This document shows positions 23,673 through 32,278 of a stretch of 64,000 nucleotides of DNA, piece after piece (position 1 is the first letter of the stretch; every line of letters begins with the position of its first letter). The DNA is taken from NCBI GenBank assembly GCA_964019425.1, contig OZ025791.1:1455075-1519074 (forward strand). The letters run 5' to 3'. Both the position numbers and the translations under genes were made by a program. This DNA comes from Flectonema sp. DT1601 (Eukaryota > Euglenozoa > Diplonemea > Diplonemida > Diplonemidae). Under the pieces are notes generated by a model. That model was not told the DNA's origin, ran no database searches, and worked only from the letters and a program-made list of their open reading frames with translations.

Positions 23673-25949
23673 ATGCAAGTTTTCGTGACGTGTCCGGATT
23701 TAGGACTCCCAGCGGTGTCAGTCACAGTTGGTGCTGATTCTGTTGTGAGCGACGTGTTGACGGCAGCGGCTGGTGAGTGGGATGTCGATCCGGATGAAGT
23801 TGAACTGTCGTTCGCTGGTGATGCCCTTTGCGACAGTGATCGGCTAGCAGATCGTGGAGTGGGTGCAGACAGCGAGTTTGAAATGCGGCAGAAGCTGGTT
23901 CGGATCTTCGGTAAATGCTGGTTTGTTGATGATAAAAAAAGGGAGAAGCTGCTTCTTTGGATGAGAGACCACATTACGGAGGACTTATGTCTGGACACTC
24001 CCACATTCTCGGTGGATGGTTGCCTCACTATTGACGAAGGGTTGCTTCCTTCAGATGCCAAACAGATTTCCTTCCGCCATTCAAATTGCAACAACACAGT
24101 CATCTCACAAGTTACTGCTATTGAAGATAAGTTCTGTAATAGTTTAGAAATCACCTCTGTTGACCTTTCAGGTCTTGGTAGTGTCACAAGTATTGGAGAT
24201 CATTTTTTGCGTGTGTGTTCACAACTCACTTCTGTTGACCTTTCAGGTCTTAGTAGCGTCACAAGTATTGGAGATTCTTTTTTGTATGAGTGTTCACAAC
24301 TCACTTCTGTTGACCTTGCAGGTCTTAGTAGTGTCACTAGTATTGGAAGTTATTTTTTGTTACTTTGTTCAGAAATCACTTCTGTTGACCTTTCAGGTCT
24401 TAGTAGTGTCACAATTATTGAGGAAGGGTTTTTGTCTAGTTGTTCACAACTCACTGCTGTTGATCTTTCGGGTCTTAGTAGTGTCACAAGTATTGGAAAT
24501 TATTTATTGTCTTGTTGTTCAGAAATCACTTCTGTTGACCTTTCACTTTCAGGTCTTAGTAGTATCACACGTATTGGAAGTTATTTTTTGTTTCGCTGTT
24601 CAGAAATAACTTCTGTTGACCTTTCAAGTCTTAGTAGTGTCACCAGTATTGGAAATTATGTTTTGTCTGAGTGTTCACAACTCACTTCTGTTGACCTTTC
24701 AGGTCTTAATGGTGTCACCAGTATTGGGTATGAATTTTTGTCTGATTGTTCACAACTCACTTCTGTTGACCTTTCAGGTTTTAATAGTGTCACCAGTATT
24801 GGAAATAATTTTTTGTTACGTTGTTCAGAAATCACTTCTGTTGACCTTTCGGGTCTTAGTAGTGTCACCAGTATTAGGGATGGGCTTTTGTCTAATTGTT
24901 CACAACTCACTTCTGTTGACCTTTCGGGTCTTAGTAGTGTCACCAGTATTAGAAATTATTTATTGTCTAATTGTTCACAACTCACTGCTGTTGACCTTTC
25001 AGGTCTTAGTAGTGTCACTAGTATTGGAAGTTATTTTTTGTTACGTTGTTCAGAAATAACTTCTGTTGACCTTTCAGGACTTAGTAGTGTCACAAGTATT
25101 GGAGATTCTTTTTTGTCTGAGTGTTCACAACTCACTTCTGTTGACCTTTCAGGTCTTGGTAGTGTCACAAGTATTGGAGATCATTTTTTGCGTGTGTGTT
25201 CACAACTCACTTCTGTTGACCTTTCAGGTCTTGGTAGTGTCACAAGTATTGGAGATCATTTTTTGCGTGTGTGTTCACAACTCACTTCTGTTGACCTTTC
25301 AGGTCTTAGTAGTGTCACTAGTATTGGAAGTTATTTTTTGTTACGTTGTTCAGAAATAACTTCTGTTGACCTTTCAGGACTTAGTAGTGTCACAAGTATT
25401 GGAGATTCTTTTTTGTCTGAGTGTTCACAACTCACTTCTGTTGACCTTTCAGGTCTTGATAGTGTCACAAGTATTGGAGATCATTTTTTGCGTGTGTGTT
25501 CACAACTCACTTCTGTTGACCTTTCAGGTCTTAGTAGTGTCACAAGTATTGGAGATTCTTTTTTGTCTGAGTGTTCACAACTCACTTCTGTTGACCTTTC
25601 AGGTCTTGGTAGTGTCACAAGTATTGGAGATCATTTTTTGCGTGTGTGTTCACAACTCACTTCTGTTGACCTTTCAGGTCTTAGTAGTGTCACAAGTATT
25701 GGAGATTCTTTTTTGTCTGAGTGTTCACAACTCACTTCTGTTGACCTTTCAGGTCTTGGTAGTGTCACAAGTATTGGAGATCATTTTTTGCGTGTGTGTT
25801 CACAACTCACTTCTGTTGACCTTTCAGGTCTTAGTAGTGTCACAAGTATTGGAGATTCTTTTTTGTCTGAGTGTTCACAACTCACTTCTGTTGACCTTTC
25901 AGGTCTTGGGAAGATCAGCACATCAATGTTCTTGAAGCAGATGCTCTAA
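23673..25949 (+). CDS. ubiquitin-like domain plus BspA-type leucine-rich-repeat protein
   Basis: 758 residues from the ATG in AAACAATGCAAG. Residues 1-75 resemble ubiquitin: MQVFVTC start, beta-grasp spacing, then VELSFAGDALCDSDRLADRG. There is no C-terminal diglycine at the domain end, so it is not a processed modifier. After a helical linker, residues about 157-750 are 25 repeats of 25 residues (TSVDLSGLSSVTSIGDSFLS type), the TpLRR/BspA class with C at the loop. One repeat has a two-residue insertion (SLSGLSS). Such LRR solenoids bind proteins; with the UBL domain a ubiquitin-pathway link is possible but inferred. The final repeat breaks into KISTSMFLKQML, and another frame continues with a plausible C-terminus (see the finding at 25890-26005). 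Confidence 0.75.
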   Translation: MQVFVTCPDLGLPAVSVTVGADSVVSDVLTAAAGEWDVDPDEVELSFAGDALCDSDRLADRGVGADSEFEMRQKLVRIFGKCWFVDDKKREKLLLWMRDHITEDLCLDTPTFSVDGCLTIDEGLLPSDAKQISFRHSNCNNTVISQVTAIEDKFCNSLEITSVDLSGLGSVTSIGDHFLRVCSQLTSVDLSGLSSVTSIGDSFLYECSQLTSVDLAGLSSVTSIGSYFLLLCSEITSVDLSGLSSVTIIEEGFLSSCSQLTAVDLSGLSSVTSIGNYLLSCCSEITSVDLSLSGLSSITRIGSYFLFRCSEITSVDLSSLSSVTSIGNYVLSECSQLTSVDLSGLNGVTSIGYEFLSDCSQLTSVDLSGFNSVTSIGNNFLLRCSEITSVDLSGLSSVTSIRDGLLSNCSQLTSVDLSGLSSVTSIRNYLLSNCSQLTAVDLSGLSSVTSIGSYFLLRCSEITSVDLSGLSSVTSIGDSFLSECSQLTSVDLSGLGSVTSIGDHFLRVCSQLTSVDLSGLGSVTSIGDHFLRVCSQLTSVDLSGLSSVTSIGSYFLLRCSEITSVDLSGLSSVTSIGDSFLSECSQLTSVDLSGLDSVTSIGDHFLRVCSQLTSVDLSGLSSVTSIGDSFLSECSQLTSVDLSGLGSVTSIGDHFLRVCSQLTSVDLSGLSSVTSIGDSFLSECSQLTSVDLSGLGSVTSIGDHFLRVCSQLTSVDLSGLSSVTSIGDSFLSECSQLTSVDLSGLGKISTSMFLKQML
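24148..25910 (+). repeat. 75-bp LRR-coding tandem repeat with 150-bp dimers at the 3' end
   Basis: There are twenty-five units of 75 bp. Upstream units vary. From about 25366 on, two unit types alternate (SSV...SEC and GSV...RVC) almost without change, giving 150-bp higher-order units. A block of 25015-25130 recurs at 25315-25430. This indicates recent unequal exchange at the 3' side. Confidence 0.9.
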
Positions 25950-27206
25950 GGCAGATGCTTGAGGAGATTGAGAAGGGCAGCTCATCTCTCCATTTAGGTA
26001 GATAATACGACAGTCTCTGTGGTTGTTTTAGAAAACAGATGTGTGTTCGCTCACACGTTCTTAACAAGTGTTTACTGGTTGCCACTGACCACCTTTTATT
26101 TTTGAGATGTTCCTACTCCCTGGCATGGGTAAGCACAAAGCTAAACCCTGTTGTTCTTTTATTTTAAATTGTTTTCCATCCTTCATCATCTTCTTTCTTT
26201 CATCAGGTGCAAAAGGAATGCGTATCTAATTCCCGAGTACAAAGTTTTTAGAGATTTTCGCTATTGGTGTGCCTGATAATGTCATTTACGCTATTCACTA
26301 AAAGCAGTAACTTTTTTTTCGCTGGTTTGCACTCTACAAGTTACAAATTTTTTTTCGCTATTCACTACTAGTTACAACTCCACTGCCAAAAAAAAAATTT
26401 CCCCCTTTTTTGTCAATCGCAGAGTGTATACCTACACTAACATTACCTTTAGTCACTGTATCTCAGAACTAATGTTAAATTATCGTTATGTTGTCTATGA
26501 TACAAAACATTTGTATTTTACGTACAAACTCGAACAGTTAACCCCCCTTTTTTCCCCCTTTTTTTCCCCTTTTTTTTCCCCCTTTTTTGTTCTGCTTGCC
26601 CCTTTTTTAATTTTGGAGCGGCATGACCGAAGACAATCTTCTTTTCCCTCTTTTATTTCCAATCCCGTCGCCCCCGGGGATTTTAAGCAAGTAAATTGTA
26701 GGTGAAACCTACACTCTGCCGTATTACATTATACCCTGGTTTTGGTTTCCCAGGGCTCACGATTAATTCAAAATTGAATAACTCGATTCCGTACTGCACT
26801 GAATGACAACAGAAAAAGAGATGTGTATGCAGCTAAGTTAGAAACATTTATTATAATGTAAAGTATTTACGTCAATCGCAGAGTGTAAACCTACCTTTAG
26901 TCACTGTATCTCAGAACTAATGTTAAATTATCGTTATGTTGTCTATGATACAAAACATTTGTATTTTACGTACAAACTCGAACAGTTAGCCCGTGACAGC
27001 TGGGGGGAGTGGAGTGTAGCGAGGGAATGGCACTTTGCCACTTACCGGCTGTTGACCGTATATGCGGGTTATCACGTTTTCTTTTTGTTTTAGGTTTTTT
27101 GTTAGTAGTGAGATGTGCTACGTTTATTTATTTCACAACGTGTTTCGCCATCTTGAACTACTTTTAATACAGTTTTCGTATCATCAAATACCAGCATATA
27201 CGGCTA
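25950..27206. other. noncoding interval with repeats
   Basis: No gene is supported. It contains T/C-rich tracts (26541-26610), CGCTATTCACTA twice (near 26290 and 26363) and the direct repeat listed next. The poly-C run near 27221-27229 lies at the start of the truncated RT. Confidence 0.5.
26412..26988 (+). repeat. direct repeat of about 120 bp flanking 330 bp, upstream of the RT-OTU gene
   Basis: 26412-26540 and 26871-26988 are nearly identical; the second copy lacks 11 bases around CTACACTAACATT. Both begin GTCAATCGCAGAGTGTA and end CTCGAACAGTTA. Penelope-like elements often carry terminal or internal direct repeats, so these could belong to the truncated element at 27207-28868, but that link is inferred from position only. 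Confidence 0.75.
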
Positions 27207-28868
27207 TTGACAAAGAGCCGCCCCCCCTTCCTGGTGCGTTATATTGATGACTTCCTTTGCTGGGGGCATGAGCCTCCACCCCCAAGCATCTACAAGATGG
27301 ACTACAAAGACACTACGATTAGTGAAGACCACGTAGTCTTTTTGGGAGCAAGAATCAGAATTGAAACAAAGGAAAAGAGAAAGTTTATCAGGTTATCTAT
27401 AAGCCGAAAGGATTGGTCTTTTCGCCCTTTGCAATATGTACATAGTAATTCAACTATGCCGGTGTCTATACCGAAAGGAGTGGTTAAAGGTGCTATGTTT
27501 AGAGCTGCAATGATTTGTAATAATTTACCTGATCTTTTTGTTGAATTTGAATTTATACTTTATAGAATGTGGAAAAGAGGTTTTAAGAAACAAGACGTAG
27601 CATTTGCTTTTCGTGAATTCTGCGATGAGTTTTATAAAGCCTACGATTCCACATATAAGAGATTATTTTCTTTAGTTCATGTTGTCTTTGGTAAATTAAA
27701 CAACCCTCACTCTTACCATTTTCCAAAAGAAAGACAGTTTATTGTTTACCCGCCTAAAGCCGTAGTGTTGATTCCAGAAGAACCAATTGTTCAAGAAGGA
27801 AAAGTGGATTACTTTACAATTGACCACACGATATGGTATATGGAAGAAGTTGGTCTTTACCCTGAAGACGTGAACCGTTTTGGTAATTGTTTCTTTGAAG
27901 CAGTATCGAAACAAATCTTTTACTTCTTTGATGCAGCGACGCTGCGTGAATTCACCAGTGCTGAGTTAGTAGAGTATAGTGATAAATATAAAAACTTTGT
28001 ACTCGGTAATTACGACGAATATGCACTTGGAATGGGTTTTGATGGTGTGTGGGCAGACCATGCAGCCATACAAGCCTTATCAAATGTATTGGGTGTTAGT
28101 TTTTTCTTCCTAAGTATGGACCCTTATGAGCAAAAAGACTCCGCTTACTTTGTCGCTCCCGACGCACGGTCTACTTTTTTACTTGTCAGGGGGTTCATCA
28201 TACTCGGGCACCATGCAAATGTTCCATCTGAGCACTTTTTCCCAATACTAGGGCCATACGATTGGTCAGTAATCAATGATTGGTGTATAGAGTATACTGA
28301 GGTCATTCTCAATGGCCTGTTTAATTTGGTTACCTGTTCTGGCTTTACTGATGTGGAGAGTGAAAACTTACCTGACGAAGCCGGGGTACTCTTTGATAAA
28401 TTGCGTGAAGGAGGTTTAGAAATCATATTACCTTTATTTGTTTTAAACGAAAAGGACATAACGAGTAGATTCTTATCGAAAAGTATCGTCAATGAAACAG
28501 ATTCTAAATCCTGCAAGGTGCTCTCTCCAATGAAAGTACATACCGAGTTAGAACAAAAAGGTGTAACCACCACTTGCCCACAAGGTCACGATCTTGAAAT
28601 AGTTCTCATTAATAAACCAGTTTTTTGTGATTTATGTGATTCAAATTATTTCTTTGGACAAATATTTGAATGTCGTCTCCCTTGTAAAGGTGAGAGTTTA
28701 ACATGTGATTGGAATGTTTGCTTGAATTGCGTTGGAATATACTTTTGTTGTGGATGTGGCATGCGTACGACGAAAGCAGGCACATGGTTTGCGGGAAGTC
28801 GAGGTTTGCAAATCCATCAGTTGACTTGTGAACCTTTCCTGCTTTTGAGTCAAACCAACCATAACTAA
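27207..28868 (+). CDS. 5'-truncated reverse transcriptase fused to OTU-like protease and zinc-finger region
   Basis: 553 codons are open. The sequence starts at an RT catalytic box (VRYIDDFLCWGH) with no upstream palm motifs. A thumb like that of Penelope-like RTs follows (FLGARIRIE, SIPKGVVKGAMFRAAMICNN, RMWKRGF), to about residue 150. Residues about 215-345 resemble OTU cysteine proteases: NRFGNCFFEAV with the candidate catalytic Cys, GMGFDGVWADHAAIQALSNV, and the candidate His near HHANVPSEHFFPI. Residues about 465-530 have a CPxGH, CDLC, CDWNVCLNC pattern like C1/ZZ-type zinc fingers. OTU-bearing retroelements are known, but the usual RT N-terminus is absent here. It is either a truncated copy or a retained RT-tail/OTU protein. 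The first ATG of the frame is internal (KMDYKD, 27297). Confidence 0.55.
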   Translation: MTKSRPPFLVRYIDDFLCWGHEPPPPSIYKMDYKDTTISEDHVVFLGARIRIETKEKRKFIRLSISRKDWSFRPLQYVHSNSTMPVSIPKGVVKGAMFRAAMICNNLPDLFVEFEFILYRMWKRGFKKQDVAFAFREFCDEFYKAYDSTYKRLFSLVHVVFGKLNNPHSYHFPKERQFIVYPPKAVVLIPEEPIVQEGKVDYFTIDHTIWYMEEVGLYPEDVNRFGNCFFEAVSKQIFYFFDAATLREFTSAELVEYSDKYKNFVLGNYDEYALGMGFDGVWADHAAIQALSNVLGVSFFFLSMDPYEQKDSAYFVAPDARSTFLLVRGFIILGHHANVPSEHFFPILGPYDWSVINDWCIEYTEVILNGLFNLVTCSGFTDVESENLPDEAGVLFDKLREGGLEIILPLFVLNEKDITSRFLSKSIVNETDSKSCKVLSPMKVHTELEQKGVTTTCPQGHDLEIVLINKPVFCDLCDSNYFFGQIFECRLPCKGESLTCDWNVCLNCVGIYFCCGCGMRTTKAGTWFAGSRGLQIHQLTCEPFLLLSQTNHN

Positions 28869-29993
28869 GTTTATGGGATGGGCTTTGCTGGTAGTGTGCT
28901 ACGAACCAGCGTATTCTTGTCATGTTATTTATCTTTTCTTTTTTTCTCACCCCTGTAACTACCCACCCAGATAATTTTTATTGGTTACCCATTAATGCAT
29001 TAATGTTTTCAAGCTGTAACGACCTGCAGGGCATGGGATGCTCAACCTGTAGTGCGTGGTCCCCGGGTCAATTTGACTTGACAGCATTTCTTTCTCTGGT
29101 AGTTTATTTAAAGCATGCGATTTTGTGTGGACAGAATCCAGTTATAATGATTCATGTCTAATTTGTTGCGTGTTAACCTTGATTTATTTATCCAAGTCCC
29201 CCCTTCCTGGTGTTCATCTTTTTCTATGGTTAATTTTCAAGACAATATAATGTATTAATTAAGTACTCATGAGTTTTATAAAAGCTGTTACGGTAACATA
29301 ATTGATAATGGATTGATTGAAAGCCAATAACACAAACGGTCAAGGATGTGATGACTTGGGAAATGATAAAAGTAATCTTTCTGGAACTTCTGCTCAGTAC
29401 ATGCAAATGCATCTTGACAGGCGGGAACCCTTCAGGCAGTACTGCGCTCTTGATAATTCAAAGTAGCCTTAAAAAAGCTCTCATACCTGCATGAGTTAGA
29501 TACCCTGATAACCCGGTCAGAAACAGGAGTGTCGCTTGCGACCAGGCTGTCTGTAACTCGCAGGTGTCTTGACTTTGAAATTTGGTTGGAATGACGTGTA
29601 AGAGGACAACAGTTCTCTGTAAGGTGACTCAGCCCTGCACACATACCGTTCTTTGCATGCACTCAGTAAATTTTTCAGAGGCTGATAACTATCAGGACCT
29701 GAAGAACAACCCAACCTTTCCGTGAGTACTTGTCTTTGCCTAATCTCGTCAAGCCAGATGAACATCATACAAACGTTCCTAATCATAAACGTTTTGCTTT
29801 CTCTCTAGGCTTTTACTCTTATTCTCAATCTCTAAGATGCCCGGAAACATAGTTGAAACTCAACCTGCTGCCACTGAAACTCAGCCTGCCTCAGCTTTGG
29901 CTGACAAGACCTAGTATTGAGGGAACCTTTCAATCCTTTGATGCACTTCGCGAGGGCAACCCTCGCTTCTTGTTCTTCGGGAAGGGGGTTTAA
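28869..29993. other. interval with no supported gene
   Basis: About 1.1 kb. Open stretches on the minus strand near 29432-29786 have no recognisable motif. A short plus-strand open stretch from ATG 29838 (MPGNIVETQPAATETQPAS) could be a decayed N-terminus of the neighbouring transposase. Otherwise nothing is seen. Confidence 0.4.
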
Positions 29994-30491
29994 GACAAGC
30001 CACATAGTGGGGAAAAGGGTGACATGGATGCTTCTGGGCGAGTTCCCAGTTGCCTTTGCCATCACGGGAAGGCCAAGGGGAAGTGTTCAGCCCACATGGA
30101 ACGCAACATAAAGGTTGCCTTCAAAAGTAAGGAAGCCGTGTCGAAGTTTAAGAAACTTCGAATGACATCATCGGAAGAGAGGTACGAGGAAGTGTTCGAC
30201 ACCCTCGATCCTGAATTTCAGGAGTACCTGAAGGGGAAAGACCCAACATCATGGGCAACGTGCCAGATAAGAGCACGGAATTATGGACATACAACATCCA
30301 ACCTGACGGAGAGCTTTAACGCCTCCTTATCAAAGATAAGGGCGAAAAGTATCCTCGGCCTGTTAAACGGGTTACTAAGCCAGCTTTCTCGTTGGTTCTA
30401 TGAACGGCACATGGAAGATACAGGCAACGACGACGGAGTACTAGAGCACGTGCATCTAAGCCTCACGTTACAGTGTTATTCCTGTAAGTAA
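29994..30491 (+). pseudogene. MULE (Mutator-like) transposase remnant
   Basis: The open frame follows a TAA at 29991. It contains a CSAHMERNI stretch, then about 60 residues later a WATCQIRARNYGHTTSNLTE-type block followed by SFNASLSKIRAKSILGLLNG. This order and spacing match the C-terminal part of MuDR/MULE transposases (CxxH...N, then W...YGH.T.N..ESFN). The catalytic DDE core upstream is not recognisable, and there is no domain after 30491. It is best read as a truncated, inactive copy. Terminal inverted repeats were not found. Confidence 0.65.
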
Positions 30492-30668
30492 GTTAGGGGA
30501 GGTATATGAAGGTATTCCTTGCAAAAACATTCAAACTAATTTTGTATTGTAATCCCCACAGCTTCAGTAATTAAGGGAGGGCTGCAATTCGAAGATGACT
30601 AAATATTACTTCCGAAAAGTTTAATCATCATTAATCATAAAAGTATATCAGTCATTCCTTCAAAAAAG

Positions 30669-30740
30669 CACCCACCGTGGGGATCGAACCCACGACCATT
30701 GGATTAAAGGTCCAACGCTCTACCACTGAGCTAGGTGGGC
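30669..30740 (-). tRNA. tRNA-Lys (anticodon UUU)
   Basis: A 72-nt cloverleaf is readable on the minus strand. The acceptor stem GCCCACC pairs with GGTGGGT (one G-U at the end) with discriminator G. The D stem is GCTC/GAGC with AGTGGTAGA in the loop. The anticodon stem is TTGGA/TCCAA with 7-nt loop CCTTTAA, giving anticodon TTT. The T stem is GTGGG/CCCAC with TTCGATC. A- and B-box promoter sequences (TAGCTCAGTGG, GGTTCGATCC) are intact. There is no intron and no encoded CCA. Position 33 is C instead of the near-universal U, which may weaken decoding or mark a degenerate copy. Retroelement E1 starts directly 5' of this gene. Confidence 0.85.
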
Positions 30741-30762
30741 CACGAAAACTACAGTTTTCACG

Positions 30763-30806
30763 AAAGCTACAGTTTCTGTACTTTATTGTTTCTGTACTTT
30801 ATTGTG
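30763..30806 (+). promoter_or_regulatory. E1 5'-end motif shared with E2
   Basis: 30763-30788 is identical to 36688-36713 in E2 (26 bp, includes CTACAGTTTCTGTACTTTAT). A second block CTGTACTTTATTGTG at 30792-30806 matches 36721-36735. The coding regions of the two elements are strongly diverged, so conservation here suggests a 5'-terminal promoter or RNA signal. A perfect hairpin GAAAAC-TACA-GTTTTC lies just upstream at 30744-30759. Confidence 0.6.
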
Positions 30807-30835
30807 TGTGATTTACAAAAAAAAAAAAACTAAAA

Positions 30836-32200
30836 ATGTCCGGAACACAAGAATCGATGGTCGTGCAGCAACAAGAGCAAGCACAGCAATCAATGATGCA
30901 ACAGCAGCAAGCACAGCAATTAATGGCACAGCAACAGCAGGCACAACACTTAATGATGCAACAACAGCAGCCGCAACAGCCAACACAAAGCCAGCCGGTA
31001 CAACAACAAGCGCAGAACAATTCCAACAATTGCTTTTTACATGGCAACTGGACGCTTGAGACTTTAAGTCAGTCGCAAACTCACCTTCCCAACAATGTCC
31101 CACCAATCTCCCCCTTTTCGTTTATGAGCTCACCAATGATAGCGTTTAAACAGTATCTCAGAATAACAAATCTGTATTTTAAAACAATAAACATTTTAAG
31201 TTTAAAAGAAATGCACTTCACAGTTTCAAAAGACAATGTTGTAAACGTTTTTTCTTGTTTATTGGAAATCAAAAAAGAATGTGCAGCTGATTTCTTAGAA
31301 ATATCCGGCCAACACGGCATTTTCTTTTCCGAACACAAAAGCACTCAACACCTCTCCTCCTACTACACAATTGTGTGGACCCCTGACACACCTTACACCC
31401 AGCTTAAAAAGATAGCAATCGATCTCAATAAAGACCCAAAAAACAAAGGAGCCCTCGGGCTCACAATGTACCAAGGAAGAAGCCTTGGGATACGAATTAA
31501 AAAAGAATCAGAAACAAACTTTCGTTCAAATTTTGGAGTAAAATGTCCGACTTATTTCGAGATAAGCGGCATAAGCAAAGAGAACGCAACGTCATTTGAC
31601 GTTGAATTTTTTTTTGATTTAATGAAAAAAAAAATTAAATACTGTTATAAAAAAAAAAGGGAAGAGTCACATGTTGTGAGCTCGTACGAGAATCTGCAGT
31701 CTTGCGGATCAGTAATCGTTAAAAAAATAACTCAACCCTCAAAAGATGAAAGAAGAATTGAAAAGAACTCAATAGAAACGAAAACAGACCAAACTGAAAA
31801 AAAAGATATTAACGAAAAAGGAAAAGGAAAAGGAAAAGGGAAAGGGAAAAAAGGAAAGAAAGGAACTAAGGGAGAGAGCGGTAAAGGAAAAAAAACTGTT
31901 TTGTCATCACCGTCAACCTCAGTAACCCCGTCAATAGAACAAACGGACATTTTAAACCAGCTAAAATTATTGTTAGATGCACAAACAAAGCATCTAACAA
32001 CAAAGATCATTGGCACTTTTCTAGCCGATGATCCGAAAAAGCAAGCAGAAGCTTGGGATGCGGAAATAAACCCGCAAGAAAAAGAAGGTTTTCTACAAGG
32101 ATCGATGGACGATGACATCGATCTTGTGAAACAGAAGCTGGACAAAGAAAACGATGGTGATGACAACACAAAAAGAAAAAAAGAAGAACCTCCGAATTGA
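30836..32200 (+). CDS. E1 ORF1 protein (Gln-rich N-terminus, RRM-like core, Lys-rich tail)
   Basis: 454 residues from ATG 30836. Residues 1-65 are Gln-rich. Residues about 95-285 form a domain also recognisable in E2-E4 ORF1: a GIFF-type strand, then GRSLGIRIKKE, then CPTYFEISGISKENA. The GIRI/GVRV and FEISGI landmarks occur in the same order in E1-E3 and more weakly in E4. A Lys/Gly-rich block (about 325-345) should bind nucleic acid. ORF1 proteins of LINEs coat the element RNA and help form the RNP. ORF1 ends at TGA followed by CTG and is in frame with ORF2. Confidence 0.75.
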   Translation: MSGTQESMVVQQQEQAQQSMMQQQQAQQLMAQQQQAQHLMMQQQQPQQPTQSQPVQQQAQNNSNNCFLHGNWTLETLSQSQTHLPNNVPPISPFSFMSSPMIAFKQYLRITNLYFKTINILSLKEMHFTVSKDNVVNVFSCLLEIKKECAADFLEISGQHGIFFSEHKSTQHLSSYYTIVWTPDTPYTQLKKIAIDLNKDPKNKGALGLTMYQGRSLGIRIKKESETNFRSNFGVKCPTYFEISGISKENATSFDVEFFFDLMKKKIKYCYKKKREESHVVSSYENLQSCGSVIVKKITQPSKDERRIEKNSIETKTDQTEKKDINEKGKGKGKGKGKKGKKGTKGESGKGKKTVLSSPSTSVTPSIEQTDILNQLKLLLDAQTKHLTTKIIGTFLADDPKKQAEAWDAEINPQEKEGFLQGSMDDDIDLVKQKLDKENDGDDNTKRKKEEPPN

Positions 32201-32278
32201 CTGTTTCCTTATAATTTATATCTTTTTTATTTCTCGAACCTTCTTTTGTGTGGAGACATCCACCCGAACCCCGGTCCA
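32198..32278 (+). promoter_or_regulatory. E1 recoding site: TGA-C readthrough stop plus 2A-like motif
   Basis: The single TGA (32198-32200, next base C) separates two frames that are otherwise the same frame. Twenty-two codons later a Leu-rich stretch (NLLLCGDIHPNPGP) ends at 32278. GDxHxNPGP matches the 2A family except that the usual Glu is His. No in-frame ATG occurs between. Readthrough followed by skipping before the last Pro would give separate ORF1 and ORF2 proteins. Confidence 0.75.

Noticed and set aside
24160..25935. Second long open frame across the LRR repeats (VLVVSQVLEILF type)
   Set aside because: It is a shifted reading of the 75-bp unit, which happens to lack stops; no start or family supports it.
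29432..29786. Minus-strand ORFs of 76-89 codons
   Set aside because: No motif, overlapping each other, and the surrounding DNA looks like transposon debris.
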